Assembly (NCBI GenBank): GCA_023055355.1
Contig: JALJCS010000052.1
Span: 1,009,501 to 1,073,500 of the forward strand
Direction of reading: 5' to 3'
Source of the DNA: Agelaius tricolor
Lineage: Eukaryota > Chordata > Aves > Passeriformes > Icteridae
DNA length: 64,000 nt
In this document: in pieces, positions 8,467 to 19,656 of the stretch
Layout: every line of letters starts with the position of its first letter
Numbering within the stretch: position 1 is the first letter of the stretch
Notes under the pieces: model-generated
The model's input: the letters and a program-made list of their open reading frames with translations, nothing else
The model's database searches: none
What the model was told of the DNA's origin: nothing
Program-made: the position numbers and the translations under genes

Positions 8467-10552
8467 TCAGCTGTGCCAATCATCAGCTGTGCCTGAAGCT
8501 CCAGCTGGTCTCTCTCGGTCTCTTCTGGTCTCTCCAGGAGATCTCCTCTTCCATGGTGTCTTCAGGCCTTTTAGCAGCAATGGTTCTTCTGAGGCGCCAG
8601 ATAAACGGAGTTCTGCAGATCTCTCCATGACTCTCTGCTGAAGCGCTATGTTCCTTTGGGAAGGGCTGTCATCTCTTCTCAGGCCTTGAAGGGCTGCAAG
8701 AGACATGAGCAGAGCCACGGTCAGAGCCTGGATCTGCAGGTAGCCAAGGAGGCCTTCCTGCCAGGGCCATAGCTCCTAACTCTGGCCATGGACAGGAGGC
8801 AGCAGGAGACAATGGGATGGGCCAGAAGGTGCTGGCCACCAATCTCCCCTGCGCGTGTCCCTGAGATCTCTCTGTGCTTGTCCACATAGGGAGCAAAGCC
8901 TGCCGTAGCCAGGGCAGGATTTGCAGTTCCCCCAGCGGCAGCCCGCGCTGTCAGCCCGCTGCCCGCACTCACCCTCATTGAGGAGCTGGAGCTCTTCCTT
9001 GCGGCCCCTCATGACCATCCCGGCCATCCCTGCCAACATAGAGCCCGTCACGGCCCCAGCAGCGCAGCTCCCTGCCAGCGCCGCTGCCGGCGCCGTGGCC
9101 ACACGGGCTGCTGGCCCGGCAGGGCTCAGCCGGGGCCCTTGCCGCACGCTGCCGCCCTAGGGCACGGCTGCCAGAGGCCAGCAGCAGCGCCCAGACCGGC
9201 CGGGGCTCCACGGCGCCGGGCCCGGCCGGCGCTGCCGGGGCAGCAGGCGGGGCCGGGGCCGAGCTGCGGCGGCCCGGGGAGGGAGCCCGGGCTCGGCACT
9301 CACCGATGATCCTGACGGCCGCCTCTCGCAGGGGCTCCTGTGGGCTCTGCAGGTAGCGCAAGGCCCTGCGCAGGTGCTCGGCCGCTCGGCTCCTGTCCTC
9401 TGCCAGCTGCAGAGAGCGGCAGGAGGGAAGCGTTGGCGCGGGCTCAGCCCCTGGGCCGGGCGCTGCCTGCGCCCAGCCCCGGCCTCCCCTGCCCGCACCG
9501 CCCTGAGGCGCGGCCACAGCAGCCGCTGGCCAAGGGCTCCCGAGGGGAGGGGGCAGAGGGACGGCTGCTGCCCGGGGAGCCGCCGTGCCGCCCCGCAGCC
9601 CCGCCGGGCTGGGGCTCCATGGGCACCCGCCTCGGGCCCATGGGAGCCTGGAGAAGAGCCCGCGCGGCCTCTGCCTGCAGCAGCGGCCAGGGGCACAGCT
9701 GCCCGGCCCCGCACCCTGAGCACCGCCCTCAGGGGCCTTCTCCAGCCTCAGCCTGGGCCTTCCAGGCCCTCCTTACCAGCACCTCGCTGAACTTTGACAG
9801 CTGCCCCTTCTTCACCAGCTGCTTCAGCTTCCTCCTCTTCAGGAACTTGGCCACACCAAGCAGCGTTTCCCGAGAGGCCTGCAGGGCACCAGACACCCAC
9901 AGATGGCCCCACGGGCCAAGGCACAGGACCCACATCCCTGTGCCAAGGCCTGCACCAGGCTGCACTCCTGGAGGTGCCAGGGCAGGAGGCAGCCCAGCCC
10001 CCTCCCCAAGATCCACCAGCATCACACAAAACCTCACCTTTGCCACACACCGCTTCTCATCATGGCACTGGAAGAAGAGTGGAAGGAGGCTTTGGCTCAA
10101 AACCTTCGCAAGGGGCTTTTTTCCCTCCTCCACTACCGACTCCATCACCCTGAAGAAGAGCTCAAGGGAGAGCACTTGCACATAGCTGTTGTCCTGGAGG
10201 AATGCAAGAGGATCAGGCCTTTACACCAAATACTCCACGCTCACCTGGCCAAAGTTTCTGGGCAGCAGCCAGTGCCCGCAGCTGGGCACACAGAGCCTTA
10301 CGTGGTCAAAGAGCAGCAGCAGTGCCTCAGCCAGCTTGGGGGCAGTGGAGCTGGATACCAGCATGTCTGCCTGGAGCACATTTGTCAACACATGCATGGA
10401 CATGCTGACCACCTTTCCATCGGCCTCACCCAGCAGCTCCAGAAGGCTCTCAGAAAGGCTGCACATTCTCCTGGCCTGCGTGGAACACAAGGCTGCGCTG
10501 CAAAGCCATGGACGGCTGCACCGCCAACACCGCCCTGGCACTGCAAGCCCAC

Positions 10553-10599
<47 letters not shown>

Positions 10600-12146
10600 A
10601 GGGCCCACAGGCCAAAGGCCTGAGCCAAAGCACTGGGGCAGCTGAGGCAGGAGAGCTGGGAGCAGCTGCCTCAGCTCCTGAAGCCCTGCACGCCCAAGGG
10701 GCTGCTTTCCACAGGGCAGCTTCAGCCGCAGCCCCCTTCTCACCATCCAGGGCTCCCTGCTGAGCACCACCAGGCCTCTGAGCGCCAGGCGCCGCCGCTC
10801 CCTGCACTCCATCTGCAGGCAACTTGACATCATCTTCACAACAGTGCCAGCACATTTCCTCAAGTGCAGGCACTCGAGGACCTGAAAGGCACGGGGCAGT
10901 GACAGGGGAACCATCCAGCAGGAGCCCAGAACCCCACAGGGCCGGGCCCAGGCAGCAGCACAGGGCGTGGCCACTGGCCCAGGCAGCTGTGGCTCTGAGA
11001 GGCCAGAGAGCTGCGAGGCAGCTCAGCCAGGCACTGCTGGCCACCAGGCTCACCTCCACAAGGAATGCCAGCAAGGGCAGATCCCAGCTTGGCTTTTCAC
11101 TGCTGAGCAGCAGGAGAAGGCAATATGCCACATGGGAACACAGTGGGCTCACGTCATAACGCATCTCCCTGGCAGGGGGAACAAAGGCACCGAGAGCCTG
11201 AGGTGGGGGACAAACCTCTCCCAGAACTGACTCACAGAGGCCTGGTCTTTCCCCAGCATCCCTGCAGGGGATGTGGCTGCTCTGGGAGGTGGCCCCTTCT
11301 GGGCACTCTCCTCTCCCAGCCTTTTTCAGCCTCCTTGGCCGTCCCTCAGTGACGAGCCTCTGTGGCCCATGCCCACAGGGACTGCCTGGAGCACAGAGCA
11401 CAAATGCCGGGGACAGCGGGGACAAGGGGGTCTCACCTGGCCAGCAGAGCCATGGCATAGTGCTGGCTGTCAGCACACAGCAGCGTCTCCCAGGCACACT
11501 TGCGCTCCATAGACATCACCACGTGCTCACACCGCAGTCGGCAGAGCAGAACCTTCATGGCCTGCACTGCAAACCTGTGTGCAGAGCAAAGCCCAGGTCA
11601 AACTAGGAGCGCTGGCGCTGGCCACAAGGGCATGGCAAGGACAGGAGGACTGGCACCTGTTAAGCGTGATGGGAAGGCGCTGCTCCTCCTGGCACGCTCC
11701 CCAGAAGCTATCAACTTCCTCTGCTGGCGGCTGCTGCGTAGTGATGACAATATGGAAGAGCAGTGCCAGAAACAGTTGCTCAGAGTAAGGGATCATGGCC
11801 TTGAGCAACCCGGGCACCTGCACAGTCACCAGAGCTGCCTGCAAAAGAAGCAGCCAGAGACAGCGCTCAGTGCCAAGGTGTCCATGGGGCAGGGCCCAAG
11901 GGCAGATGCAGGAGGAGCAGCGGGCCTGGTGCCCCCTGAGCCTGCCCCTAGCCCAGCTTTCAGCCCAGTGACTCCGGCACTGAGAGCACTGAGAGCTACT
12001 GCAGAGGCCACCTGGCGGCCCTGAGCATGGGCCCAGAAACTCACAGCCAGGGCAAAAACGTCCCTGTCGTCCCCATCAGAGGCGCATGCGCTGTGCAGTG
12101 GCCAATCCTCCATTACACGGAGCAGTGTTGGCAGCATTTTCTCCAC
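8467..12146 (-). pseudogene. Maestro HEAT-like repeat (MROH) family gene, 3' part, eleven exons, truncated by provirus B
   Basis: Eleven minus-strand exons with GT-AG borders read as one HEAT-repeat protein: 12045-~12146, 11657-11838, 11437-11574, 11054-11168, 10744-10881, 10302-10475, 10038-10193, 9777-9878, 9304-9406, 8973-9029 and 8467-8693 (stop). Characteristic pieces are CRERRRLALRGLVVLS, RRMCSLSESLLELLGEADG, APKLAEALLLLFD, EGKKPL, SQSLLPLFF and RYLQSPQEPLREAAVR, wording I associate with the large avian MROH family. HEAT repeats are helical hairpins for protein binding; the role of this member is unknown. The part before WPLHSACASD is missing because provirus B, on the same strand, begins at about 12149. 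No stop lies inside the listed exons, so this could be a 5'-truncated gene, a pseudogene, or a gene whose remaining exons lie elsewhere. The frame of the first exon is certain only from about 12146 downwards. Confidence 0.75.
10554..10599 (+). repeat. (CTG)15 trinucleotide repeat
   Basis: Fifteen uninterrupted CTG units (CAG on the gene strand) in the intron between the MROH-like exons 10302-10475 and 10744-10881. Open frames across it would encode poly-Gln, poly-Ser, poly-Leu or poly-Ala, but the splice sites place it in an intron. Confidence 0.95.
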
Positions 12147-12148
12147 TG

Positions 12149-12595
12149 TTACTCCTGACGAGCCAATGCTTCTCCATATCCTCGCAGCAGCTCTGTGGGA
12201 TCAGATCTCTGTGTCAGGGGCATCTCAGTCACAGTACCGTGCCTAGTCAAGTTTGCCAGGGTGACCCATATGTTAGTCTTGGGCTGAGGTGGGGCCCATG
12301 CCTGATGGTCTACACTGTTCACAAAAGAAGCAAAAACTAATAAAGCGATAACACAAAGATATCCGCGGCTCCAATATAACACCTTAGCAGGACCTTGCCA
12401 TTGTCCTGTTTTAGGATCTCTGTATCTCATCCATACATCTTTCTTTACACCATCTGGTTCTTGTACATAGTGACGAATCACAGCAGGAACCTTATTTTCC
12501 CCAAAAACACACAAGTGGTTCAAAACAAACAAACACTTTAACAATCTTTCTTGTGGCTGTCTGGTATCCATATATTTACTCAAATACCTTTTCAA
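12149..12595 (-). pseudogene. Provirus B: integrase C terminus running into a truncated env start
   Basis: The frame begins in the last part of an ERVK-like integrase (DPKTGQWQGPAKVLYW is the DNA-binding C-terminal domain) and continues into a hydrophobic stretch and an Env-like N terminus (WAPPQPKTNIWVTLANLT). Some sequence between the two seems to be missing. Env then stops being recognisable by about 12190, where the sequence joins the MROH-like gene. No SU, TM or second LTR follows, so the provirus is truncated at its 3' end. Confidence 0.7.
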
Positions 12596-13282
12596 GGTAC
12601 CATTTGCTCTCTACAATCGCTTGCCCTGTAGGAGAATTAGGGATGCCTGTCATGTGTTCTATTCCCCACATTTGCATGAATTGTTTTATTCTTTTGCTAC
12701 AGTAAGCAGGCCCATTATCTGTTTTGATGCGCTGTGGCACTCCCATTACTGCAAAACAACTACTGAGATGTCTCTCTACCTGCCCTGCTTTCTCACCAGT
12801 CTGTGCTGTGGCCCATATAAAATGAGTGTGTCTATGGTAACATGCACGTACTTCAACCTCCCAAACTCAGCAACATGTGTGACATCCATTTGCCAGGTCT
12901 CATTTGTGCTCAGCCCTCTTGGGTTAACTCCCAGACCTAAGCCACAGCCTCCATTATGATGACTACATATAGGACAGGCTTTGACTATTGCCTGTGCCTC
13001 CTCCATAGATATCTGAAATTCTCTATGAAGGCCTTTTGCATTCTGGTGGAACATGCAATGTGCCTCTCTGGCCATAGTCTGCCTGGGAATTGGAGTTGCT
13101 TGTGTGATTGAGACTAATTTATCTGCTCGCATGTTACCCTCTCCCAGACCAATATCCCATTTGTGACTTCTGATATGGATAACACAAAAAGAATGCTTTC
13201 TTAGCTTAATTGCTCTCTGCAGCTGCATAAACAGCTCATGTAACCAACTGTTTTGAACCTCTTTTATAGAGGCATCCTCTAT
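12596..13282 (-). pseudogene. pol: Provirus B: RNase H end and integrase, disrupted
   Basis: Continuation of pol beyond a stop at 13283-13285. It carries the end of RNase H (RSHKWDIGLGEGNMRADKLV), the integrase HHCC zinc domain (H...H then CPICSHH) and the catalytic core (Asp in WQMDVTH, Asp in IKTDNGP, Glu in the IVE motif). The core is interrupted by a 2-base insertion near 12825 and a 2-base deletion near 12610. These cancel, so the reading frame downstream (12149-12595) is again that of 13228. As read, integrase is not produced. Confidence 0.8.
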
Positions 13283-14854
13283 TCACTCACACACTCCTGC
13301 AACATACAAAGAATCTGTTACAATGTTGAGAGGTCCAGAGAAATGCATCATGGCCCATACAACAGCCAATAGCTCCATTGTTTGCAAAGTGTCCAACTCA
13401 ATAGCTTGGAGTATATGATGATGCCATTGTCCCTCTTCTTGCCAGGTCACTGCAGCAGTTTTGGATTTTCTTCCTGCATCTGTGTAAACAGTTATAGCAT
13501 CCGACAAGGGCTTTAGTGATCTTTTTGGGCATTGAATCGAACCCCACTGTCCTATCCAATTCAATGGTACATTGGGAATATCATCAGTGGCAGTCACACT
13601 ACCGGCTCCCAATAGGGCCTCTTGTAACTCCATACTGTTTGTCAGGTACCAGGTCAATGTATCTTTCTTCATTGGAATCTGTATCTGATCAGGTTCCTTT
13701 CCCGTAATCTGTACCGCCCATTCACGACCCTTTTTGAGCAAATCAGCTAAAATTTCAATTTTTTGAAGAAGGGTTTTATTTTGTTGAAGTGGAGGAGATA
13801 TCCATTCCAAGGCCCATATCTCCCCCGTTTTTCTGTTATGCTGAGTAAGTGCACCCAGTAAAAATTTTGGTCCACACCAAACTGTCAGCTGTATAGGAAG
13901 ATTAAGATCACGTCTCCGAACACTGCCTTGTGTGACACAGTCCAATATCTGCTGCAGTGTCTCAACCTGTTCAGGGGTTATACGAACAGGCCGTGCCGGA
14001 TCAGTTCCCATTAACAAAGGTCGAAGTTCATCCAACAGTTCATTAGGGATACCAACAATGGGGTGTAGCCACTGTAGGTCACCCAGAAATTTCTGAACAT
14101 CATGCAATGTATGTAATTTAATGTTCAATTGCAATTTCTGAGGGGTAACAATTTGATCAGTAAGTGTCCACCCCAGATATTTCCAAGGTGCAGATAATTG
14201 AATTTTTTCAGAAGCTACAGTCAGTCCATAAAGCTTCAAAGCATCATATAGTGCCTGAATTTGTTGACCTGTAAAAGGTTCTGGTTGCGCAAATATAATA
14301 TCATCCATGTAATGGTAAATGATTGTTTCAGGCCAGGCATGCCGTAAGGGTTGTAAAGCGGCGTCGACATAGAGTTGACACAAGGTGGCGCTGTTCCGCA
14401 TCCCCTGGGGTGAAGATACCCATTCAAACCTCTTGTCCGGCTCTCTCCTGTTTAGAGCGGGCAGAGTGAACGCAAATCTCCGAGTGTCTCGAGGATGAAG
14501 AGCAATAGTAAAGAAGCAGTCCTTCAGATCAATAATCAAAAGCGGCCAGTCCCTTGGCAACATAGCCGGATTAGGTAGTCCTGGTTGTAAGGCTCCCATA
14601 GGCTCCATTTGTTCATTTACAGCCCGCAAATCATGTATTAAGCAATACTTTCCTGACTTCTTCTTAATAACAAAGATGGAGGTATTCCATGGGCTTGTTG
14701 ACAACTGTAAATGTCCTTGTTTATATTGTTCATATACCAGTATATGAACCTGTTTGAGACTCTCCCTTTTTAATGGCCACTGCTTAACCCATACCTGAAC
14801 GTCCGTGGTCCAGGTTAATGGGACTGGGAAAGTCCATGCAATGGCCTTTAGCAC
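13283..14854 (-). pseudogene. pol: Provirus B: reverse transcriptase and start of RNase H
   Basis: A 523-codon frame. Reverse transcriptase motifs are present: LIIDLKDCFF near residue 107 and YMDD at 182-185. RNase H begins at about residue 445 (VYTDAGRKS) and includes the later Asp in IVTDSLY. The frame ends at a TGA (13283-13285) in the middle of RNase H, and the same frame continues for RNase H and integrase beyond it, so this is a nonsense mutation and not the natural end. It overlaps the protease frame by a few bases, as expected for expression by frameshifting. ERVK-like affinity is inferred from the protein pattern. Confidence 0.88.
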
Positions 14855-15702
14855 AAAAGGTGTTCATTTGTCAGTACTACACCCATCTGAGCCAAAATGT
14901 CCCGACCAATAAGGCACTGCACAGTGGGAGGCAAAGGTACAACTGATAAAACACTCCACACAGTTTTGTCATCAATAGTCACAGATAGCATGGGTGTGTT
15001 TCTTGCAAGTGTCAGGCCTCCAACTCCGGTTACTGGCATTGTGGTTGACTGCAATGGCCAGTTGTGGGGCCAAAAATCCGGACTCACAATGCTGGAGTCC
15101 GCGCCAGTATCTAATAATCCTACCAAGGTTTGCTTCTCACCCCGATAATCCAAAATTACAGTGCGCTTTGGTCGTTCATTCAGGTTCATTGTTAAAAGAG
15201 TAAGGCCCCCAGTGGATCCAAATCCATGCTCTCCTCTCGACTGTGCTTGACGAGGGGGTACAGTTTTAGCCAACTGTTGCAAAGGAATCAGTTGAGCTAT
15301 CCTTTGTCCTTTTTCGATTCGCATAGGTGGAAAAAGAGTATACACCATAATAGAAATCTCCCCTGTATAGTCAGCATCTATTATTCCAGATAAAACAAAT
15401 AATCCCATCATTGTAGCCGAGGAACGACCTAAAAGCAAAGCTCCCATAGGTAATCCATCAATAATGAGTGGTCCCTTTACTCCAGTTGGAACCTTTTCTG
15501 GGTGGGTGGTCATCAGGGTTACTGTGGCTGCGGCTGCCAGGTCCAATCCGAGGCTCCCGGCGGTGGCGGGCTGGAGGCAGGTTGAGCTGAAGCGGTGACA
15601 GCTGCTACTTGTGTCTGGGCGCGGCGGCTGGTGGACGCGCTGGCTCTGCCGTTTCCCGAGCAGCGTCTGCAGGCTCTGGTGTTGTGGGTATCCAGGCGGC
15701 AA
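14848..15702 (-). CDS. pro: Provirus B dUTPase-protease
   Basis: A 284-codon frame overlapping the end of gag. Its first half is a dUTPase with recognisable trimeric-dUTPase motifs (SLGLDLAAA; GIIDADYTGEI; RIEKGQRIAQLI), which lowers dUTP during reverse transcription. Its second half is a retropepsin with the active site LLDTGADSSIV and the conserved CLIGRDILAQ. A dUTPase fused in the pro frame is typical of betaretroviruses and ERVK elements and absent from alpharetroviruses, which separates this element from provirus A. The frame is intact. It would be translated after a shift from gag and before a second shift into pol. Confidence 0.9.
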   Translation of the reverse strand: MPPGYPQHQSLQTLLGKRQSQRVHQPPRPDTSSSCHRFSSTCLQPATAGSLGLDLAAAATVTLMTTHPEKVPTGVKGPLIIDGLPMGALLLGRSSATMMGLFVLSGIIDADYTGEISIMVYTLFPPMRIEKGQRIAQLIPLQQLAKTVPPRQAQSRGEHGFGSTGGLTLLTMNLNERPKRTVILDYRGEKQTLVGLLDTGADSSIVSPDFWPHNWPLQSTTMPVTGVGGLTLARNTPMLSVTIDDKTVWSVLSVVPLPPTVQCLIGRDILAQMGVVLTNEHLLC

Positions 15703-17225
15703 TTATGACACCAAACACTGATTGCGGGACAAGCCCGTTGCATGTGCCCCATACCTCCACACCGGTAGCATTTGAGTCGGCCAGTAGATGGAGCTCGTGG
15801 AGCATTTATTGCTGCTGCCTGGAGCGGGGCGAGGGCTGCCAGCATCTGATTCTGCGAAGACTCTGCCTGTTTCTGTAACCCGACTCCTAGCTCGTTAATA
15901 GCATTTACTAGCATTGCTTGTGATCCCACTGGAACATTTGCTAACCGTTCTAAAGCCTCCTCTATAGACCAATTAGCTCCCAGGGTATTTAACACATTCT
16001 TGGTAGGCTGATTGCTGTTTTGGAGGGCGCACTGCTTTAGCAAGGTCCCTTTCATGAATTCAGGGACTCCTGCCCGTTCAATAGCGTTGGCTACCCTATG
16101 TAGGAAAGCTCCAAATGACTCATCTCTATCTTGCTTTATTCCCATGTAAGAAGGAATTCCTCCCGGATCCTTAATTCTGTCGATAGCTAAACGTGCCAAC
16201 CGCATAGCCTTGCACTTTTCAGGACCAATTAATGCCTGCGCTTCCGTTCGAAGAAAAGGCCCGAACCCCATTAATTCCTCCAGGGTTACCCCATATAACG
16301 GGTTGCCTGGCTGCCGTACTATTGCGACACATTGCTGACAGATCGCGTGCCAATGGGCATTGAACAGAAGCTGTTGATGCTGAGTAAAGATGAGCCGTAC
16401 TAACGCCCTGCAATCTGCCGGCAGCAAAACCTGAGTGCCCCAGATGTAATCCAGCATTTGTTTTGTGGGTTCACTGGTTACTCCAAATTGACTAACCGTG
16501 GATCGTAACTGTGATAACAATTTCCAATCCAAAGCAGTTATTGTAGCTTGAAACCCTCCCCCCGCCAGGGGAGAATAAACCACTGGACAGGCAATTTCCA
16601 CAGCAGCTGATATCGCTCCATCATCCCCCGTGTCCATGAATTCTTTCGCTACCACCGCCCATGCCTCCCTTCGCTGCTGTGCAATGGCCCTTGCTAGGTC
16701 ACTCTCTGACCTGGGGGTGGGCGCATTACTAGGCGGAGGAGGTGTAGGGTTTGACACCGGGGCAGGCGGTGCGGACGGCATTGCTGGAGTACATGCGGGG
16801 GGGAAGCTGCTGCCTGAAGCAGGAGCTGATAGAGGCGGGGAGCTGCTGTTTAGAGCAGGAGCTAATGTTGGCGGGGAGCCGCCGCTTAAAGTAGGTGCCG
16901 GTGCCGGCAGGGGACTGCCGTGTAAAGCAGGAACCGAAGTCAGCGGGGAAGTGCTACTTAAAGCAGGCGCCGATGTCGGCGGGGCTGTGTTGCTTAAAGC
17001 AGGCGCCGATGTCGGCGGGGCAGCGTGGCTTAAAGCAGGCGCCAGTGTCGGTGGGGAACTGCTGTTTAAAGCAGAAGGCGATGCCGGCGGCAGATTGACT
17101 GTGGACGTAACAGGGGGTAATGGGGAACCAAACCAGTCTCCGTAATTCCTGTTTTTTTCATGGGCTGCACTAGCCTGCTGAGCAGCTCTTTCCTCCGCCT
17201 GATATTTCAACAATTTATCATGCAC
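15519..17225 (-). pseudogene. gag: Provirus B gag, main part
   Basis: A 568-codon frame covering the end of matrix, a long Pro/Ala/Ser-rich region, capsid and nucleocapsid. The capsid shows betaretroviral wording (GPFLRTEAQALIGPEKCKAM and a QDRDESFGAFLHRV major homology region). Two CCHC knuckles follow (CYRCGGMGHMQRAC; CHNCRLDTHNTRAC). The proline-rich part is built from eight imperfect 12-residue units (16782-17069). The marked start is not natural: the same frame continues upstream across a TGA near 17229-17231 into the matrix domain. Gag is thus interrupted. Confidence 0.88.
16782..17069 (-). repeat. Eight 36-bp tandem repeats in provirus B gag
   Basis: Eight consecutive imperfect units of 12 codons with consensus close to LSxxxPPTSAPA (for example LSNTAPPTSAPA and LSGGSPPTLAPA). 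They extend the proline-rich linker between matrix and capsid without breaking the frame. Confidence 0.85.
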
Positions 17226-17269
17226 GACTCACCACAACTTTCCCAACTTTCTTGCAGTTTTATCATCAT

Positions 17270-17590
17270 CTATGACTGCGTGCCACAACTTATCCCAAAT
17301 ATAGGCCACTCGGACAACTCATGCACTGTGTGAGGATTTTGAAAAAGTCTCTGTGCATACCCATGAGCTAACAACCCATGAAGCTCTTTCTGCAAATCTA
17401 TACCCTTAACCTTATGCTTTTGTAAAAAGCTAGTAAATAAATCATATGCTGCTTGCCTTTCTTTATCCATGTTAAAGATAACAGCGCTCTTCTTGGAGCC
17501 CTTCAAGGCTCCGGCAGCATGTATCGGCCGGGGTCTCTGATGAGGTCCCGGGGCGCGGCACTTTCCCTTTTTCAGCAGTGCTTTCGCCAT
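17270..17590 (-). pseudogene. gag: Provirus B gag, N-terminal matrix part
   Basis: A 106-codon frame starting with ATG at 17588-17590, about 55 bases from the primer-binding site. It contains a matrix-type helical region (AAYDLFTSFLQKHKVKGI). It leaves the matrix frame near 17300 (an indel in the ELSEWPIF region) and stops at 17270. The correct matrix continuation in another frame then meets a TGA near 17230. The Gag N terminus is therefore broken twice. Confidence 0.75.
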
Positions 17591-17645
17591 CCTCGGCTGC
17601 GGTAGGACCCGAACTCCTTACACCGATCGACCGTGGCTACCGGCT

Positions 17646-17665
17646 ATCACGTCGCGGAGTCACCA
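17646..17665 (-). other. Primer-binding site, tRNA-Trp-like (imperfect)
   Basis: On the minus strand TGGTGACTCCGCGACGTGAT lies two bases from the LTR end. It matches the complement of the tRNA-Trp 3' end except for one substitution and two extra bases, consistent with decay of a tRNA-Trp site. Confidence 0.65.
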
Positions 17666-17667
17666 TT

Positions 17668-18079
17668 TGTCGTGATCGGCGGAGGAATTGCCTCACACAA
17701 TATGCGTGAACAGCAAATCCCAAAGTTTATTGATAGCTCACACATATTTATATTGGTGTTAATGAAGCTTATACATATTGCAAAAGCTGAACTCATTATT
17801 GGTTAAAGCACACTTAGATCAACCACACCTACTTCTATGCTCTAATGATTATTTGGCTTCTATGTTTACATTCTTATAGCTACTCTACCTAGGCTATCTT
17901 CATTTTCTGGCAAGCGATTTTCTCCCCCATCTTCCTGTTTCAGCGAAGGTCACCATGACCTTTGTCAGTGATTGGACACTGGTTGCATAATCCCCAGCTT
18001 GTTTCCCCTATCCTTATCCAATGGTATCACATTGAACTGGCCTTTCTCAGCTAGCCAATTATCCACAAAGCTCTCCACA
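17668..18079 (-). repeat. Provirus B 5' LTR (about 412 bp)
   Basis: On the minus strand it begins TGTGGAGAGC and ends CGATCACGACA, with TG...CA ends, two bases before the primer-binding site. It carries a TATA-like AATATAAATATG (near 17743-17754) and an AATAAA signal (17726-17731). The outer limit is set where the sequence passes into the duplicon repeat that starts CACAGCCTGAGG at 18081, the same boundary as at 25133. No matching 3' LTR exists on the other side. Confidence 0.75.
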
Positions 18080-18080
18080 C

Positions 18081-18735
18081 CACAGCCTGAGGCCAAACAT
18101 TCTTTCCATGAGGTTTCAGAAGGCCGCAGGTTTTGTTCAAGAATGAAGGCCTATTACAGCTTGTTGAGCTGAGTGTTGTTGTCTTTGCAGTAGTTCTGGG
18201 GCTCCCTCAGTCCCTTGCCAAGAGGGACAAAATGATCAATTGCTGCATTTCCGGACTCGTTCCCCCAAAGCTGCCCCTGCAGGGGCAGTTTCCAGCCCGC
18301 CCTGCTCTGAAAACCATCAAAGGCCCTCCCAGAGCCACTGCTTCGGCTCCCTTTGGGTTTGTGCTTCTTGCAGGGCTGAGCAAACCACAGGCAGGGCCTT
18401 TTTCCCCCACAGAATTCTCACCTCTGCAGCAGCTCTAAAGCTGCCAGAATCAAAGCCAAGGGGGCAGGGGGGACCCTCAGGTGCTGGCTGCCACCTGGGG
18501 CTGGGCAGAGCAGGGTTGGGCAATGGCCATCCCTGTGCAGTGGGGCTGGGCCATGGCTGGGCCCCAGCCTTGCATTGACAGGGGTCCCCAGGATGTGCCA
18601 CCCCTGGGACAGGCACCCGGCCAGGAATGTGCAGGGACATTTCCGGAACTGTCACCCCTGGGACAGGATCCCCCCAGGACAAGAGCCTCTGGATGTGCCC
18701 CCCAGGACAGAACCACCCCCCCCGTTCCCATCTGA
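18081..18735 (+). repeat. Duplicon repeat S, copy 1
   Basis: First of seven copies of a repeat that accompanies the receptor genes (others at 25133, 31200, 37890, 45230, 51925 and 58760). Shared blocks include GGCCAAACATTCTTTCCATG and CCCTGCAGGGGCAGTTT, then a short C/G-rich series built around CCCTGGGACAGG. Open frames in it are not conserved in phase among the copies, so I read it as non-coding. Confidence 0.75.
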
Positions 18736-19656
18736 CTCTCAGCACAAACGGCCTCTTCCTTCTTGTCCAGGAAAAGGAAAGTATTGAGGAAGCACAGTCC
18801 AACACCTCCATCCCCCCCAGCCTCCCCACCATTCCCTGCACCTCCTTCTCCCCATTTTCCCCCTCCCCTGGGTCCCCCCAACCCATTCACTGCTCAGGTG
18901 CTCCCCGGGATTGCTGAGCCAGGAACCGGGGGTGAGGGGACATGGAAAAAAGTAAGGAGAATAAGCAAAAAAGAGAAATAAAGACAGGAAAAAGTCAGGG
19001 GCAGGGGAGGACACAGAGGCTGAGCTACCCAGGACCCCCATGCAATGCCTGGCCAGGAAATGAGCACCCCAGGGGTGATTTTGCAGGGCCCTGGGTCACT
19101 CCAAAATCTGAAGCATCCAGGGAAGGAGCTGTGACCCCCAGGCCCCCCCAGCCACCGCCATCCCTGGCACCCCCATTCCCCTGGGACCCCAACCTTGGGA
19201 CCCAATTTCCTTCTGTCCCCCCTTCCCTGAGACCCCCATCCCTGGACTGCAACTCCCCAGGATCTCCAACCCCAAGGAACCGCATCCCAGTAATTCCAGT
19301 CCCTGGGACACCCCTTCCCTTGGGGACCTTGATTTCCCCAGGGCCCCCATTCTCACAGGGACCCCCTTTCTCCTGGCACCCCCATGCCATGGCTCCCATC
19401 CCATGATCACAAATCCCTGGAGGCCACGTTGTTCTGGGACCCTCATTCCCAAGTCTGAGTCCACCCAACCCTTGGGACCCCCATTTCCCCGGGACCCCAT
19501 CCCTGGGCACCCCATTCCCCTGGACACCCATCCCTGGCTCCCTACACAGCCTTAGACCCCAGATTATGGCAACACCATGTCCCCACCATGTCCCACCCTG
19601 CCTCCCATGTCCCACAGCGTCCCCACCCTGCCCCCACCAAGGGCCACCTACACATG
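18736..19656 (+). repeat. Spacer with GC minisatellite-like sequence upstream of U1
   Basis: No gene is seen. From about 19130 to 19560 the sequence is an irregular series of short units related to CCCTGGGACCCCCATTCC. Equivalent stretches occur upstream of U2, U3, U4, U5, U6 and U7 at the same place relative to the signal-peptide exon, so this is part of the duplicated unit. Confidence 0.65.

Noticed and set aside
10221..10628. Open frame with a poly-Gln tract
   Set aside because: The Gln run is the (CTG)15 repeat inside an intron of the MROH-like gene; the flanking splice sites and exon frames explain the region better.
16782..17069. Possible CRISPR array or satellite
   Set aside because: The units are contiguous coding repeats in gag without spacers; no CRISPR-type array exists anywhere in the window.
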